Source: Bacteroidales bacterium
Lineage (GTDB): Bacteria; Bacteroidota; Bacteroidia; Bacteroidales; UBA6680
Direction: 5' to 3'
DNA: 64,000 nucleotides
Assembly: GCA_025210735.1 (NCBI GenBank)
Contig: JAOARD010000043.1
Location: 62,001 to 126,000 of the forward strand
Part shown: piece by piece, positions 1 through 8,792 of the stretch
Position numbering within the stretch: position 1 is the first letter of the stretch
Layout: every line of letters begins with the position of its first letter
Program-made: the position numbers and the translations under genes
Notes under the pieces: generated by a model
What the model saw: only the letters and a program-made list of their open reading frames with translations
The model's database searches: none
What the model was told of the DNA's origin: nothing

Positions 1-1
1 T

Positions 2-619
2 GTATTAAAGAAACTAAAGGAGTATACGGAGATATTTTTCAGGCTGAAAGTTGTTATGAGAGAACCTGTGTCTGATGATATTATACCCGAGAAGTCAAGA
101 AGATTTAATATGGAAAATGAGCAGTTGCATACAACATATATACTGCAAAATATTTTAAAACAGAACTTTCCTAAAGATGCACTTGTAAATATGGCAATAA
201 CAAGTGCCGATCTTTACCCAAGAGAATCATGGAACTTTGTTTTCGGTCAGGCATCACTCAGAGGCAGGGTAGGAGTATCGTCAATATTTCGTTATAAGCA
301 CCACTGTTTAGACTCTGTAAACTGTAGCAAATACATGAACAGAATTATGAAAACCACTACACACGAGATTATGCATATGCTATATGTAAAGCACTGTAAA
401 GATTATAAATGCCTGATGAATGGGAGTATTAGTCTGTTAGAAGCTGATAAAAAGCCATCGTGGTTATGTGCTGAATGCCTTGCAAAACTAATATGGTGTA
501 CACAGACCGATGTAATAGAACGGTATGATGACCTTATCAGATTCTCTGAAGATAACAACTACCCCGACAAAGCAGAGTTCTACAAAAAATCGAAAGCAAT
601 AATGACAGAGAGTTATTAG
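2..619 (+). CDS. Archaemetzincin-family zinc metallopeptidase (5' end outside window)
   Basis: Likely a cytosolic archaelysin-family zinc peptidase. The first ATG is at 56, but the frame is open to the window edge and the upstream residues (FFRLKVV) look like the normal N-terminal strand, so the gene starts outside the window. Counting from that ATG, HEIMH at 103-107 with H113, C114, C119 and a following M give the HExxHxxGxxHCx4CxM signature, and CAEC at 138-141 supplies the second cysteine pair of the structural zinc site. The family glycine after the second histidine is replaced (MLY). Physiological substrates of bacterial archaemetzincins are not well established. A palindromic repeat begins right at the stop codon. 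Confidence 0.85.
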   Translation, partial: VLKKLKEYTEIFFRLKVVMREPVSDDIIPEKSRRFNMENEQLHTTYILQNILKQNFPKDALVNMAITSADLYPRESWNFVFGQASLRGRVGVSSIFRYKHHCLDSVNCSKYMNRIMKTTTHEIMHMLYVKHCKDYKCLMNGSISLLEADKKPSWLCAECLAKLIWCTQTDVIERYDDLIRFSEDNNYPDKAEFYKKSKAIMTESY

Positions 620-1260
620 CAGCACAGATGCTACGAATAACAATTACAGAACTTGAACGATACTTGTAGAGTCATCTCTACGAGTCTTTGATTAACGAAA
701 CCTTTAATAAATGTATAGAATATAATTGTAGCCTCAGGCTACAGCAACCGGAGTGTCTGTTTTGAGGCTAAGCACAGGTTTACGTAACCAGAGGTTCCTG
801 ACAAACACTCTATCGTCAATTGTTAGTCTCATTAAGATACATTCGCAGTATTGATGCTACGAATAACAATTATAGAAAACAACAGATACTCGTAGAGTCA
901 TCTCTACGAGTCTGAATTTAACGAGACCTTTAATAAATGTAGCGAATATAATTGTAGCCTCAGGCTACAGCAACCGGAGTGTCTGTTTTGAGGCTAAGCA
1001 CAGGTTTACGTAACCAGAGGTTCCTGACAAACACTCTATCGTCAATTGTTAGTCTCGTTAAGATACACTCGCAGCACAGATGCTACGAATAACAGTTATA
1101 GAACTTGAACGATACGCGTAGAGTCATCTCTACGAGTCTTTGATTAACGAGGTCTTTAAATAAATGTAGCGAGGATAATTGTAGCCTCTGGCTACATCAA
1201 CCGGAATGTCTGTTTTGTACAATATGCATAGGCTTACGGAATAGATACTTCTTAGCAAAT
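619..1260. repeat. Tandem palindromic 226-bp repeat, three units
   Basis: Three head-to-tail units start at 619, 845 and 1071, each with GCAGyAynGATGCTACGAAT; the first two are 226 bp, nearly identical, and the third decays after about 1215. Each unit carries a hairpin near its start (arms ACTCGTAGAG and CTCTACGAGT, loop TCAT), a second (TGTAGCCT, C, AGGCTACA), a quasi-palindrome GGTTTACGTAACC, and an outer pair TTAACGAGAC / GTCTCGTTAA. There is no convincing ORF. The array fills nearly all of the gap to the next gene. It resembles a MITE or REP/BIME-type element; I do not recognise the family. Confidence 0.85.
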
Positions 1261-1361
1261 AGCTTGTGAAATGTGATGTTTGGCTATCTTTTGGCAATAA
1301 ATCAAGAGTGATTTAGCCCGTATTAATTCTACATTTGTATTCAATTTTAAATTTACTTTCG

Positions 1362-4300
1362 ATGGCATACGAATTATTCGATACTAAACATGAAATAGCA
1401 TACAATCCGGAGGATAAAAAAACTATTCAGGAAGGATTACAAAAATATGCTTCACTATTAAATTCAGGTGAAGCTTTTGAAGACGATTATATAGTAGCTC
1501 ACTTTAAACCTACAGTAGAGGAAGTTTATAGTTCAGCATTTGAAAATCATACTGGTGTTACTATCTTTTTAAATGAAATATGTGATACCTACAAAGAGGA
1601 AAAAGATGAAAATCCAAATTTAGTAGAGACTCTCTTGACCGAAACACTATTTTTTATGCACGCTCTTCAGTATGAAGATTTACACGACGAAATCAAGATA
1701 GCTTGTGAGGCAATTGTAAACTTCTCTCGCAGACAAAACGATTCAAGCAAAATGTGGATACATGAAGAGACATGTTTTGGACTAGAACCATTGCAGCTTT
1801 TAGCATGTACTTATCCTGAACATGGAGTTCTTTTGGCAAGTTTCTTTGTGCCAAATTGGGACGATGAGCATATGGGCTATTCACTTTTTGGTTATGCCGA
1901 TTGGGTGATGACTCAAGGATTGAATGAGCACACTATTAAATCACACTGTTACTGCGAAAACATTCGTGCTCGTCAGATGGCATTGGGGTTTGATGATTGG
2001 GACGGTCCTTCTGAAAATATGGAAGTGAGAGATTTTTTTCCCCTTGTAAAACACTTAAGAGAGTCTGAAGAGAACTTTAATTATTTTAAAGAGTACTTTA
2101 AAGAAAGGCTATGCACTCTACCTCTGTTAAAGGGTTACGATCGTGCTGGTGAAGAACTCACATTTGAAACCTACATATTTCAAATGGGTTTTGAGATGAT
2201 GATAAGTGTAAATCCTGTGGATTATTGGGATGACGACTTTGATATTGACGATTATCTTAGCGGAATATGGATTGAAGATGTTGCCGAAGTGGAACTAAAT
2301 GAACTAACAGATGAGTTAACACAATTTGCAACATTTGCTGAAGATATTAATGACAGCGATTACGATGAAAATGATGATGAAGATGACCATGAAGCAAATG
2401 CGGCAGCTATATGGGAAAAATTCTTTTGTGAACATCTAAAAGATGGTGTAGATATATGGAAATATATTTTGGAAGGAGGAACTTCCGAAATTCTCAATCA
2501 AATAGAAGAAATATCTATATTCTCTATAATAAATAAAGAGTATAAACCTTTAAAGAAACACTTGAAGGATGAATTGATTTTTGAAGAAGAGGAATTCAGG
2601 ACTATGCTTGAAGATGTAACTATTTATCTGTTTAGAGATTGGAAAGAAGAGTGTAGCTCTGAAGAGGATTATTACGAAAGATTATTAAGATTTACCGATG
2701 TAATGTACCGATTCTTAGGGGCTAAAAAATTCCCCATTCGATACCACAAAATAATTAGCGATGGATTTAGACGAACTTCAAAACTTGAGCTTACCAAAAG
2801 ATATCCGTTACCCTGGAAAGAAGAATTAATTGACAATCTTCAGAAGCTGAGCCAGTATAAATCAGCTGTCAGCAAATCTAAATTAGAGCGAATAGCCCAA
2901 ATAGTTAATGAGCACGGCGAAAAGGCTGAAGATTTGCTTACCCAGGAAATGTGGAATCAGGAAGAGGCCAGAAATAATTTCGGAAGAGACAAAATGATGT
3001 CTAGTAAACAATTTGTAGCTCCCGAAGATGCCCTTTGTGTTTCTATGTATTTATATCTTGATAATTTATCAAAAGGAATATTTAATTCTGTAAATGATAA
3101 AGCTATGGAATTTATTGATGCCATTGCTTTAGATTGTCTTGTATATAACCTTCATCATGAATTTCAGGTTTCGGGTAAAGAGTATATTGAAAAGTTAGAA
3201 AAGAGAGACAATCTTCATGAACACGATGTAAAAAGCTGCAAAGAATATTATGAGTGGATAAGTTTCCGTGAGTATATTATTACCGGTCAGTTTGGTCCAG
3301 TAAAACATTTTGAAGAGCAACCAATTAATACTGATTTTGTCATTAAAAACCTTAGAACATCTCAGTTTAGATATTCGGATGATCAGGAGGATTATAATAT
3401 TATAGCCGAAAGAAAAGGTGCAATGATGAGTCTTGTGATATTTGCTGAAATTGCAAAAGGTTGTGCTATCCACAAAAACAAACAATCTTTTGAGCGTATG
3501 GAGCAATTTTTTTATACTCTGGATCCATTAGCAATTGGTTTAACTCAGTTCAATTACCATTTAGAATCGGGTGAACTGGAATGTGTTGAAGATCTGGAAA
3601 CAATCTGTAATAAACTATTGTCAAGAGGAGCACCTCAAATAACCTATTGGGCAATAAGGATGTATTATTTGACAAGAAATCCGGAATTGGCAAGCTGGGA
3701 ATATTCTGATATGTTACATCAAATTTTTGATAATTCAGCAAGTTCTGATTTAATGCAAGCCTATAAAAACATGACTTATAGGAATCAACTTAAAGCACTA
3801 AAGCAAGCAGAAAAGCACTTCCATAACAAGGATTTTAGTCAACACTATATAGATATGTTTATAGAGAAGCTGAGCCGCTATATGTTAAAAAGCTATTTGA
3901 TAAAAGATCCAGCAATCTATATTCATAACAGAATGAAGCAAGAGAAGCTTTATTCGAAACTTATCAAATGGGATGCCGTGCCTAACAGCCCTGAACTTTT
4001 AGGTTATTTATACAATATAGAGACAGGTATCCAGCTAAACTGCACAGCCAAAGAGTCAAAAGATGCAGTTTACAATAAAAAAGGATGGGGTTATCTTATT
4101 TTGCAGAAAAATGGGGAGGAACTCTCTGTTTTGTTAGGAAATGAACTATTGGCTCATATCAAAAATGGAATAGCAAAAGAGGACTATTATAGTGCACAGA
4201 CAAACTTAATTGTGGTGGATGAAAATTGTCCTCAAAACTTTATTGATGAGTTGGCAGAAATGCAAAATATAGATTTTAGTCAACTCGTTTTTGATCAAAC

Positions 4301-4796
4301 AGTAAGATACTTAAAAGGAGAAGTTGAATTTGAAGAGATTGAATTATTAGTAAGACACAGTACTTCAGTTAGCGTAATGGCAAGTAATTACCACGACTTT
4401 AGTTTTTATAATATTGCATCTCAATTTAAAGACGAGAATAAAACCAGAATGCTAAAGGTTCTTTCTTTAATTTCAATGGAGTTATTGGAAGAGGTTTCAG
4501 TTTCTGAGCCTAAAGATTATTACCAAACCTTGCTTGATGCCGAAATTGATACTGATAGCATACTCAATTATTTGAGGAAAGAAGAGGCTACAGATTTGTT
4601 AGCGGAATTTGTACAAAAACGCGATGTTTCAGAAAGTATAATAAAGCTGAAAATTGCAGATCAAATACCGCTTTTTACTCTGGTGGCAAACTATCCGCAA
4701 TACCATAAATTTATCTACAGTCGCCGAAAAACCCGCTCACCAAAGCTAAAACAAAATATAGTGGAACTGATTGAGAGACACAATATTTGCGAATAA
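1362..4796 (+). CDS. Large acidic protein of unknown function (1,144 aa)
   Basis: I do not recognise this family. The protein is predicted cytosolic and has no signal peptide or membrane segment. It is rich in Asp/Glu and aromatic residues, with a very acidic linker around residues 335-350 (DYDENDDEDD). The second half is mostly helical in appearance and could be repeat-like. An earlier in-frame TTG at 1335 exists, but ATG at 1362 (MAYELFD) is the better start because Bacteroidota rarely use TTG. The gene stands alone between repeat copies in what looks like an accessory island. Length and isolation would suit a defence or stress protein, but no nuclease, ATPase or protease motif is visible, so no function is assigned. 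Confidence 0.8.
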   Translation: MAYELFDTKHEIAYNPEDKKTIQEGLQKYASLLNSGEAFEDDYIVAHFKPTVEEVYSSAFENHTGVTIFLNEICDTYKEEKDENPNLVETLLTETLFFMHALQYEDLHDEIKIACEAIVNFSRRQNDSSKMWIHEETCFGLEPLQLLACTYPEHGVLLASFFVPNWDDEHMGYSLFGYADWVMTQGLNEHTIKSHCYCENIRARQMALGFDDWDGPSENMEVRDFFPLVKHLRESEENFNYFKEYFKERLCTLPLLKGYDRAGEELTFETYIFQMGFEMMISVNPVDYWDDDFDIDDYLSGIWIEDVAEVELNELTDELTQFATFAEDINDSDYDENDDEDDHEANAAAIWEKFFCEHLKDGVDIWKYILEGGTSEILNQIEEISIFSIINKEYKPLKKHLKDELIFEEEEFRTMLEDVTIYLFRDWKEECSSEEDYYERLLRFTDVMYRFLGAKKFPIRYHKIISDGFRRTSKLELTKRYPLPWKEELIDNLQKLSQYKSAVSKSKLERIAQIVNEHGEKAEDLLTQEMWNQEEARNNFGRDKMMSSKQFVAPEDALCVSMYLYLDNLSKGIFNSVNDKAMEFIDAIALDCLVYNLHHEFQVSGKEYIEKLEKRDNLHEHDVKSCKEYYEWISFREYIITGQFGPVKHFEEQPINTDFVIKNLRTSQFRYSDDQEDYNIIAERKGAMMSLVIFAEIAKGCAIHKNKQSFERMEQFFYTLDPLAIGLTQFNYHLESGELECVEDLETICNKLLSRGAPQITYWAIRMYYLTRNPELASWEYSDMLHQIFDNSASSDLMQAYKNMTYRNQLKALKQAEKHFHNKDFSQHYIDMFIEKLSRYMLKSYLIKDPAIYIHNRMKQEKLYSKLIKWDAVPNSPELLGYLYNIETGIQLNCTAKESKDAVYNKKGWGYLILQKNGEELSVLLGNELLAHIKNGIAKEDYYSAQTNLIVVDENCPQNFIDELAEMQNIDFSQLVFDQTVRYLKGEVEFEEIELLVRHSTSVSVMASNYHDFSFYNIASQFKDENKTRMLKVLSLISMELLEEVSVSEPKDYYQTLLDAEIDTDSILNYLRKEEATDLLAEFVQKRDVSESIIKLKIADQIPLFTLVANYPQYHKFIYSRRKTRSPKLKQNIVELIERHNICE

Positions 4797-4890
4797 CAAC
4801 AGGCAATAGATTATTAAAAAAATTAGGGATACCATGCGTGGTGTCCCTACAATATGATTCTTTTACGTTTCTATTAACATAAAGCAAACC

Positions 4891-4965
4891 GATACTCGTA
4901 GAGTCATCTCTACGAGTTTTTGATTAACGAAGCCTTTAATAAATGCAGGTAAGATAATTGTATCT
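4891..4965. repeat. Partial copy of the 226-bp palindromic repeat
   Basis: The segment begins GATACTCGTAGAG, contains the complete first hairpin (ACTCGTAGAG / CTCTACGAGT), and continues through GATTAACGAAGCCTTTAAT before losing similarity near 4965. The rest of the 4797-5062 gap is AT-rich and shows nothing else I can name. Confidence 0.75.
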
Positions 4966-5062
4966 TATGAATAGATTTTAAAAATCCGAAAAATGTTGGT
5001 GAATGATATAGAATGGAGTAAATTATAATACAATAATGAGGTGATAATTAAAAGCTGAGATA

Positions 5063-5437
5063 ATGACTGAAATAGATAAACACGTAGGACTTTTTACAGA
5101 GATTAGTAAATTGATTAACGAAAGCAGGCAGCGTGTAGCTATTACAGTAAATTCCGAGATTAGTCTGCTTTATTGGCACATTGGTAAGCGTATAAATGAT
5201 GATATTCTACAAAATAAACGTGCTGAATATGGCAAACAAATTGTATATACTCTTAGTAAACAATTAACTCTGGAATTTGGTAAAGGGTGGAGTGAAAAGC
5301 AATTGAGACATTGTCTCTATGCTGTGGAGACATTTCCTGATTTGGAGATTTTCTCCGCACTGCGGAGAGAATTGAGTTGGTCGCATATAAAAACACTTAT
5401 TTATATAAAAGATGAACTCATCTCTACGAGTCTTTGA
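5063..5437 (+). pseudogene. DUF1016 (YhcG-type) nuclease gene, truncated by a repeat
   Basis: The N-terminal DUF1016 domain is intact for about 118 residues: LLYWHIGKRIN, YGKQIVYTLSKQL, FGKGWSEKQLRHC and LSWSHIKTLIYIKDEL are all typical. In intact homologues a linker and a C-terminal PD-(D/E)XK nuclease domain follow. Here the frame runs into repeat sequence at about 5418 and stops six codons later (ISTSL). The C-terminal nuclease domain is absent and no remnant is visible before 5894. The remaining N-terminal half is probably non-functional, or at most a domain fragment. DUF1016 proteins are commonly linked to restriction-type or mobile loci, consistent with this being an accessory region. 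Confidence 0.8.
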
Positions 5438-5620
5438 TTAACGAAGCCTTTAATTAAATGTAAAGAAGATAATTGTAGCCTCTGGCTACATCAACCGTAA
5501 CGTATGTTCTGGGTGCTATACACAGGTTTACGTAACCAGAGGTTCCTGACAAATACTCTATCGTTAATTGTTAGTCTCGTTAAGATACATTTGTAGTATA
5601 GACGCTACGAATAGTGATTA
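5418..5620. repeat. 226-bp palindromic repeat copy at the DUF1016 break
   Basis: This copy starts inside the first hairpin (TCATCTCTACGAGTC) and then follows the unit through TGTAGCCTCTGGCTACA, ACAGGTTTACGTAACC and GTCTCGTTAAGATACAT to GACGCTACGAATA. It directly abuts the broken DUF1016 reading frame. The sequence from 5621 to about 5810 is AT-rich with no gene. Confidence 0.8.
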
Positions 5621-5813
5621 TATAAAAAATGATGCTACTTAGTCTTAAATCCTTTTATTATACTTAATTATAGTGTTCTAAGTTGTATTTGGATGCCTTA
5701 TATATAATTGGTTATATCAGATAGTTGTGGTATATTAACAGAAGTATGTTCTTGTTTAATAGTTATATATCTTTAAATGTGTAGAAAGATGGGTTGATTT
5801 ATAAATTAAAAAG

Positions 5814-5894
5814 AGCATGAGAGAATGATTTTCTACATAATAGAATGATTATATATGTAAGTTTGTTTAGTGATTGAAAACCAATTATAAACGT
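5814..5894 (+). promoter_or_regulatory. Shared upstream block, copy 1 (dinD)
   Basis: AGCATGAGA at 5814 is followed by a small stem (TTCTA, CATAA, TAGAA), then ATGTAAGTTTG and the tail CCAATTATAAACGT directly before the ATG. The block is 81 nt and aligns without large gaps to blocks before the genes at 46944, 47876 and 62690. It contains TAAGTTTG (5858-5865), a match to the Bacteroidota -7 consensus TAnnTTTG, so here it may include the promoter itself. Confidence 0.55.
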
Positions 5895-6734
5895 ATGAAA
5901 TCAGAAATAATAAAATCTTTATCAAACAGCTTTGAAGACCATTCACATACCACAGAAAATGGAATAGAATTTTGGTTTGCCAGAGATATTCAGCATCTTT
6001 TAGGATATTCTGAATGGAGAAATTTTCAGAAAGTAATAGTTAAGGCAAAGATATCTTGTGAAGCAACTGAGAATGATATACTAGACCATTTTGTTGATGT
6101 CAACAAAATGGTAAAATTGGGATCGGGAAGTGAGAGGGAAATAGAGGATATTATGTTAACAAGATATGCTTGTTATTTGATAGCTCAAAATGGAGATCCT
6201 AGAAAAGAACAAATTGCTTTTGCTCAGAATTATTTTGCAATTCAAACACGTAAGTTAGAGGTAATTGAGAAAAGAGTTAATGATTGGGAAAGATTACAGG
6301 CAAGACAAAAACTCTCTTTGTCAGAAAAAGAGTTGTCAGTGCTTATTTATGAGCAAACAGGTAATGAAAGAAATTTTGGAATTATAAGAAGTAAAGGAGA
6401 TCAAGCTTTATTTGGAAAGAGTACTCAACAAATGAAAGATAAGCTAGAAGTACCAAAAGGTAGGGCATTAGCTGATTTTTTGCCTACAATAACAATTAAA
6501 GCTAAAGATTTTGCAACAGAAATAACTGTTTTTAACACGAAAGAGAAAGGGTTAAGTACTGAAAGGAAAATTTCTGCTGAACATATAACAAATAATAGAG
6601 GGGTGCGTGAAATTCTATTAAAAAGAGGTATTAAGCCCGAGGAGCTACCTCCTGAAGAAGATATAAAAAAGCTTGAAAGACGGGTGAATTCAGAATCCAA
6701 GAAGCTTGGAAAGAATCCAGATAAACTAAAATAA
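5895..6734 (+). CDS. dinD: DNA damage-inducible protein D
   Basis: A 279-residue protein matching DinD. The N-terminal BRO-N-like part reads FWFARDIQHLLGYSEWRNF, followed by the conserved MVKLGSGSEREIEDIMLTR and CYLIAQNGDPRKEQIAFAQ segments; QNGDP and YFAIQTRK are strong family signatures. The C-terminal half is basic and charged. In E. coli DinD is SOS-induced and inhibits RecA-mediated strand exchange; that biochemistry is known for the family, not shown here. ATG at 5895 is preferred over an in-frame TTG at 5874 because it sits immediately after the A-rich AATTATAAACGT tail shared with other genes in the window. It stands alone between repeat copies. Confidence 0.85.
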   Translation: MKSEIIKSLSNSFEDHSHTTENGIEFWFARDIQHLLGYSEWRNFQKVIVKAKISCEATENDILDHFVDVNKMVKLGSGSEREIEDIMLTRYACYLIAQNGDPRKEQIAFAQNYFAIQTRKLEVIEKRVNDWERLQARQKLSLSEKELSVLIYEQTGNERNFGIIRSKGDQALFGKSTQQMKDKLEVPKGRALADFLPTITIKAKDFATEITVFNTKEKGLSTERKISAEHITNNRGVREILLKRGIKPEELPPEEDIKKLERRVNSESKKLGKNPDKLK

Positions 6735-6796
6735 TGGCATATATAACTTGTTTTAATAACTGTAGTGATATTGGGGTTATTCTCACTTCTTCTAGC

Positions 6797-7080
6797 TAAG
6801 ATATATTCGTAGCACAGATGTTACGAATAACAATTACAGAACTTGAACGATACTCGTAGACTCATCTCTACGAGTCTTTGATTAACGAGACTTTTAATAG
6901 ATGCGAAGAAGATAATTGTAGCCTCTGGCTACAGCAACCGTAGCGTCTGTTTTGTCCAATATAAACAGGTTTTCGGAACATAAACTTCTGACAAACACTC
7001 TATCTTTAATGCTGATCTCGTTAATATGTAATCGTAGTATAGATGCAACGAATAGCAATTATAGAACTTGAACGATACTT
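6797..7080. repeat. 226-bp palindromic repeat, one full and one partial unit
   Basis: A full unit runs from ATTCGTAGCACAGATG to GATCTCGTTAATATG, and a second unit begins at about 7033 (GTAGTATAGATGCAACGAAT) and ends at 7080 just after AACTTGAACGATACTT. The first hairpin has one changed inner base. This is the last copy in the window, so it marks the right edge of the repeat-bearing island. Confidence 0.8.
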
Positions 7081-7111
7081 AATAGTGTTGCAAAAAATTG
7101 TTGGATTTCTG

Positions 7112-7139
7112 TTTTTTGATTTTTGTTTTTATAGATTTG
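7112..7139 (+). promoter_or_regulatory. Probable pepD promoter
   Basis: TAGATTTG at 7132-7139 matches the -7 consensus TAnnTTTG. T-rich sequence upstream (TTTTTTG at 7112-7118) is closer than the ideal -33 spacing. The predicted start is about 35 nt before the pepD ATG. Confidence 0.45.
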
Positions 7140-7179
7140 TGATACCGCAATAAATAATAATTTAGAAACAATTATAGAT

Positions 7180-8643
7180 ATGGAAATTTTAAAGGGGCTT
7201 AAACCTGAAGCTGTATTCGAATATTTTGAGGATATATGCAAGGTGCCGCGTCCATCAAAAAAAGAGGAGAAGATAATAGAGTATCTTGTCGACTTTGGAA
7301 AGAAGAATAACCTTGAGACAAAAACAGATGAGTGTGGTAACATACTTATTGTAAAGGAGGCTACTCCGGGATACGAAAACAGAAAAACTGTTGTTCTACA
7401 GAGCCATATTGATATGGTTTGTGAGAAGAACAGCGATGTTGAGCATAACTTTGATACAGATCCTATTATTCCAAGAATAGAGGATGGTTGGGTTAAAGCA
7501 ACCGGAACAACACTTGGTGCCGATGATGGTATTGGTATTGCAGCGCAGATGGCTCTTCTTACTGCTACAGATATTAAGCACGGTAAAATAGAGTGTCTGT
7601 TTACTGTTGATGAGGAGACTGGTCTTTCAGGAGCATTTGGTCTTCAGCCAGGATTCTTTGAGGGGAAACTACTGTTAAATCTTGATTCAGAGGATGAAGG
7701 CGAGTTGTTTATTGGTTGTGCAGGAGGTATAGATACCCTTGCAACACTTAAATTTAAGCAAAAAGATGTACCTGAGAGTCATGTAGCATTCCGTATTGAT
7801 GTTAAAGGGCTTAAAGGAGGACACTCTGGCGACGATATTGATAAAGGACTTGGTAATGCTAATAAACTTGTAAACCGTTTCCTTTTTGAAGCAACAGAGC
7901 GTTTTAAAATAAGACTACATAAAATTGAGGGTGGTAACCTGCGTAATGCAATTGCACGAGAAGGATATGCTGTTCTTACTGTAAAAGAGGAACGCATGGA
8001 AACTCTGGAGGAGTACTTTGCTACATATGCTGAGGCTGTTGTTGCTGAGTATGCTGCTACAGAGCCAAATATGGAGCTTACTCTAACAAGCGTTGATAAG
8101 CCGGAGTATGTACTTAGTAAAGATACTCAGCGCGATATTATTAATGCTCTGTATGCTTGTCCGCACGGTATATATGCAATGAGTCAGCAGATTAAAGGAT
8201 TGGTAGAGACATCTACAAACCTTGCTGCGGTTAAATTCATCGACGATAAAAAGATATTTGTTACTACAAGTCAGCGTAGCTCAGTAGATACTGCACGTTT
8301 TGATATTGCAAACATGACTGCTGCAACATTTAAACTTATTGGTGCTGATGTTGAACATACAGATGGTTATCCGGGTTGGGCACCAAATACCGATTCTGAG
8401 ATTCTTAGAATAACAGAAGAGGCATATGTTAAGCTGTTTGATGTAAAACCAATTGTACGCGCTATACATGCTGGTCTTGAGTGCGGACTATTCCTTGAGA
8501 AGTATCCTGGTTTAGATATGATCTCATTCGGACCTACCATTCGCGGAGCACACTCACCAGATGAGCGTCTTGATATTGAGACAACTCAAAAGTTCTGGGA
8601 TCTGCTTATTGAGGTTCTTGATAAAACACCAGTTCAGGAGTAA
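7180..8643 (+). CDS. pepD: Aminoacyl-histidine dipeptidase (M20 family)
   Basis: A cytosolic dinuclear-zinc dipeptidase of the PepD/carnosinase type, 487 residues, the usual length. Visible motifs are SHIDMVCEKN (metal ligand H76, D78), TTLGADDGIGIA (bridging D115/D116) and VDEETGLSGA (catalytic base and ligand E145/E146). The dimerisation or lid domain lies between about residues 200 and 380. It cleaves dipeptides such as Xaa-His, feeding amino-acid salvage. It is monocistronic: a long inverted repeat follows, and its own promoter lies upstream. Base use differs from the island to its left, and it looks like the first core gene. Confidence 0.93.
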   Translation: MEILKGLKPEAVFEYFEDICKVPRPSKKEEKIIEYLVDFGKKNNLETKTDECGNILIVKEATPGYENRKTVVLQSHIDMVCEKNSDVEHNFDTDPIIPRIEDGWVKATGTTLGADDGIGIAAQMALLTATDIKHGKIECLFTVDEETGLSGAFGLQPGFFEGKLLLNLDSEDEGELFIGCAGGIDTLATLKFKQKDVPESHVAFRIDVKGLKGGHSGDDIDKGLGNANKLVNRFLFEATERFKIRLHKIEGGNLRNAIAREGYAVLTVKEERMETLEEYFATYAEAVVAEYAATEPNMELTLTSVDKPEYVLSKDTQRDIINALYACPHGIYAMSQQIKGLVETSTNLAAVKFIDDKKIFVTTSQRSSVDTARFDIANMTAATFKLIGADVEHTDGYPGWAPNTDSEILRITEEAYVKLFDVKPIVRAIHAGLECGLFLEKYPGLDMISFGPTIRGAHSPDERLDIETTQKFWDLLIEVLDKTPVQE

Positions 8644-8661
8644 AATATTCAGATATTGATA

Positions 8662-8727
8662 AGAAGCTATTTAAATCTGATTTTAGGAATCTTTTCAGAA
8701 ACTTAATTGATTATTTAAATAGCTTCT
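8662..8727. repeat. Long inverted repeat, 15-bp perfect arms
   Basis: Arms AGAAGCTATTTAAAT (8662-8676) and its exact reverse complement (8713-8727) enclose 36 nt, which themselves hold an inner TCTGA/TCAGA pair. There is no trailing T-run, so it is not a classical intrinsic terminator; it may end or protect the pepD transcript, or be a remnant of a small mobile repeat. Confidence 0.6.
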
Positions 8728-8792
8728 CTGGTAATTTGTATGATACTGATCTTTTACTATTTAAGTTTTAATAAATAGTAAAATAGATTAAG

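Noticed and set aside
619..1260. CRISPR array
   Set aside because: Repeats are 226 bp, directly adjoining and without unique spacers; no cas gene is present.
1335..1361. Upstream TTG start for the 1,144-residue protein
   Set aside because: An ATG follows 27 nt later with a more typical N-terminus, and the added residues (YSILNLLS) look like translated untranslated region.
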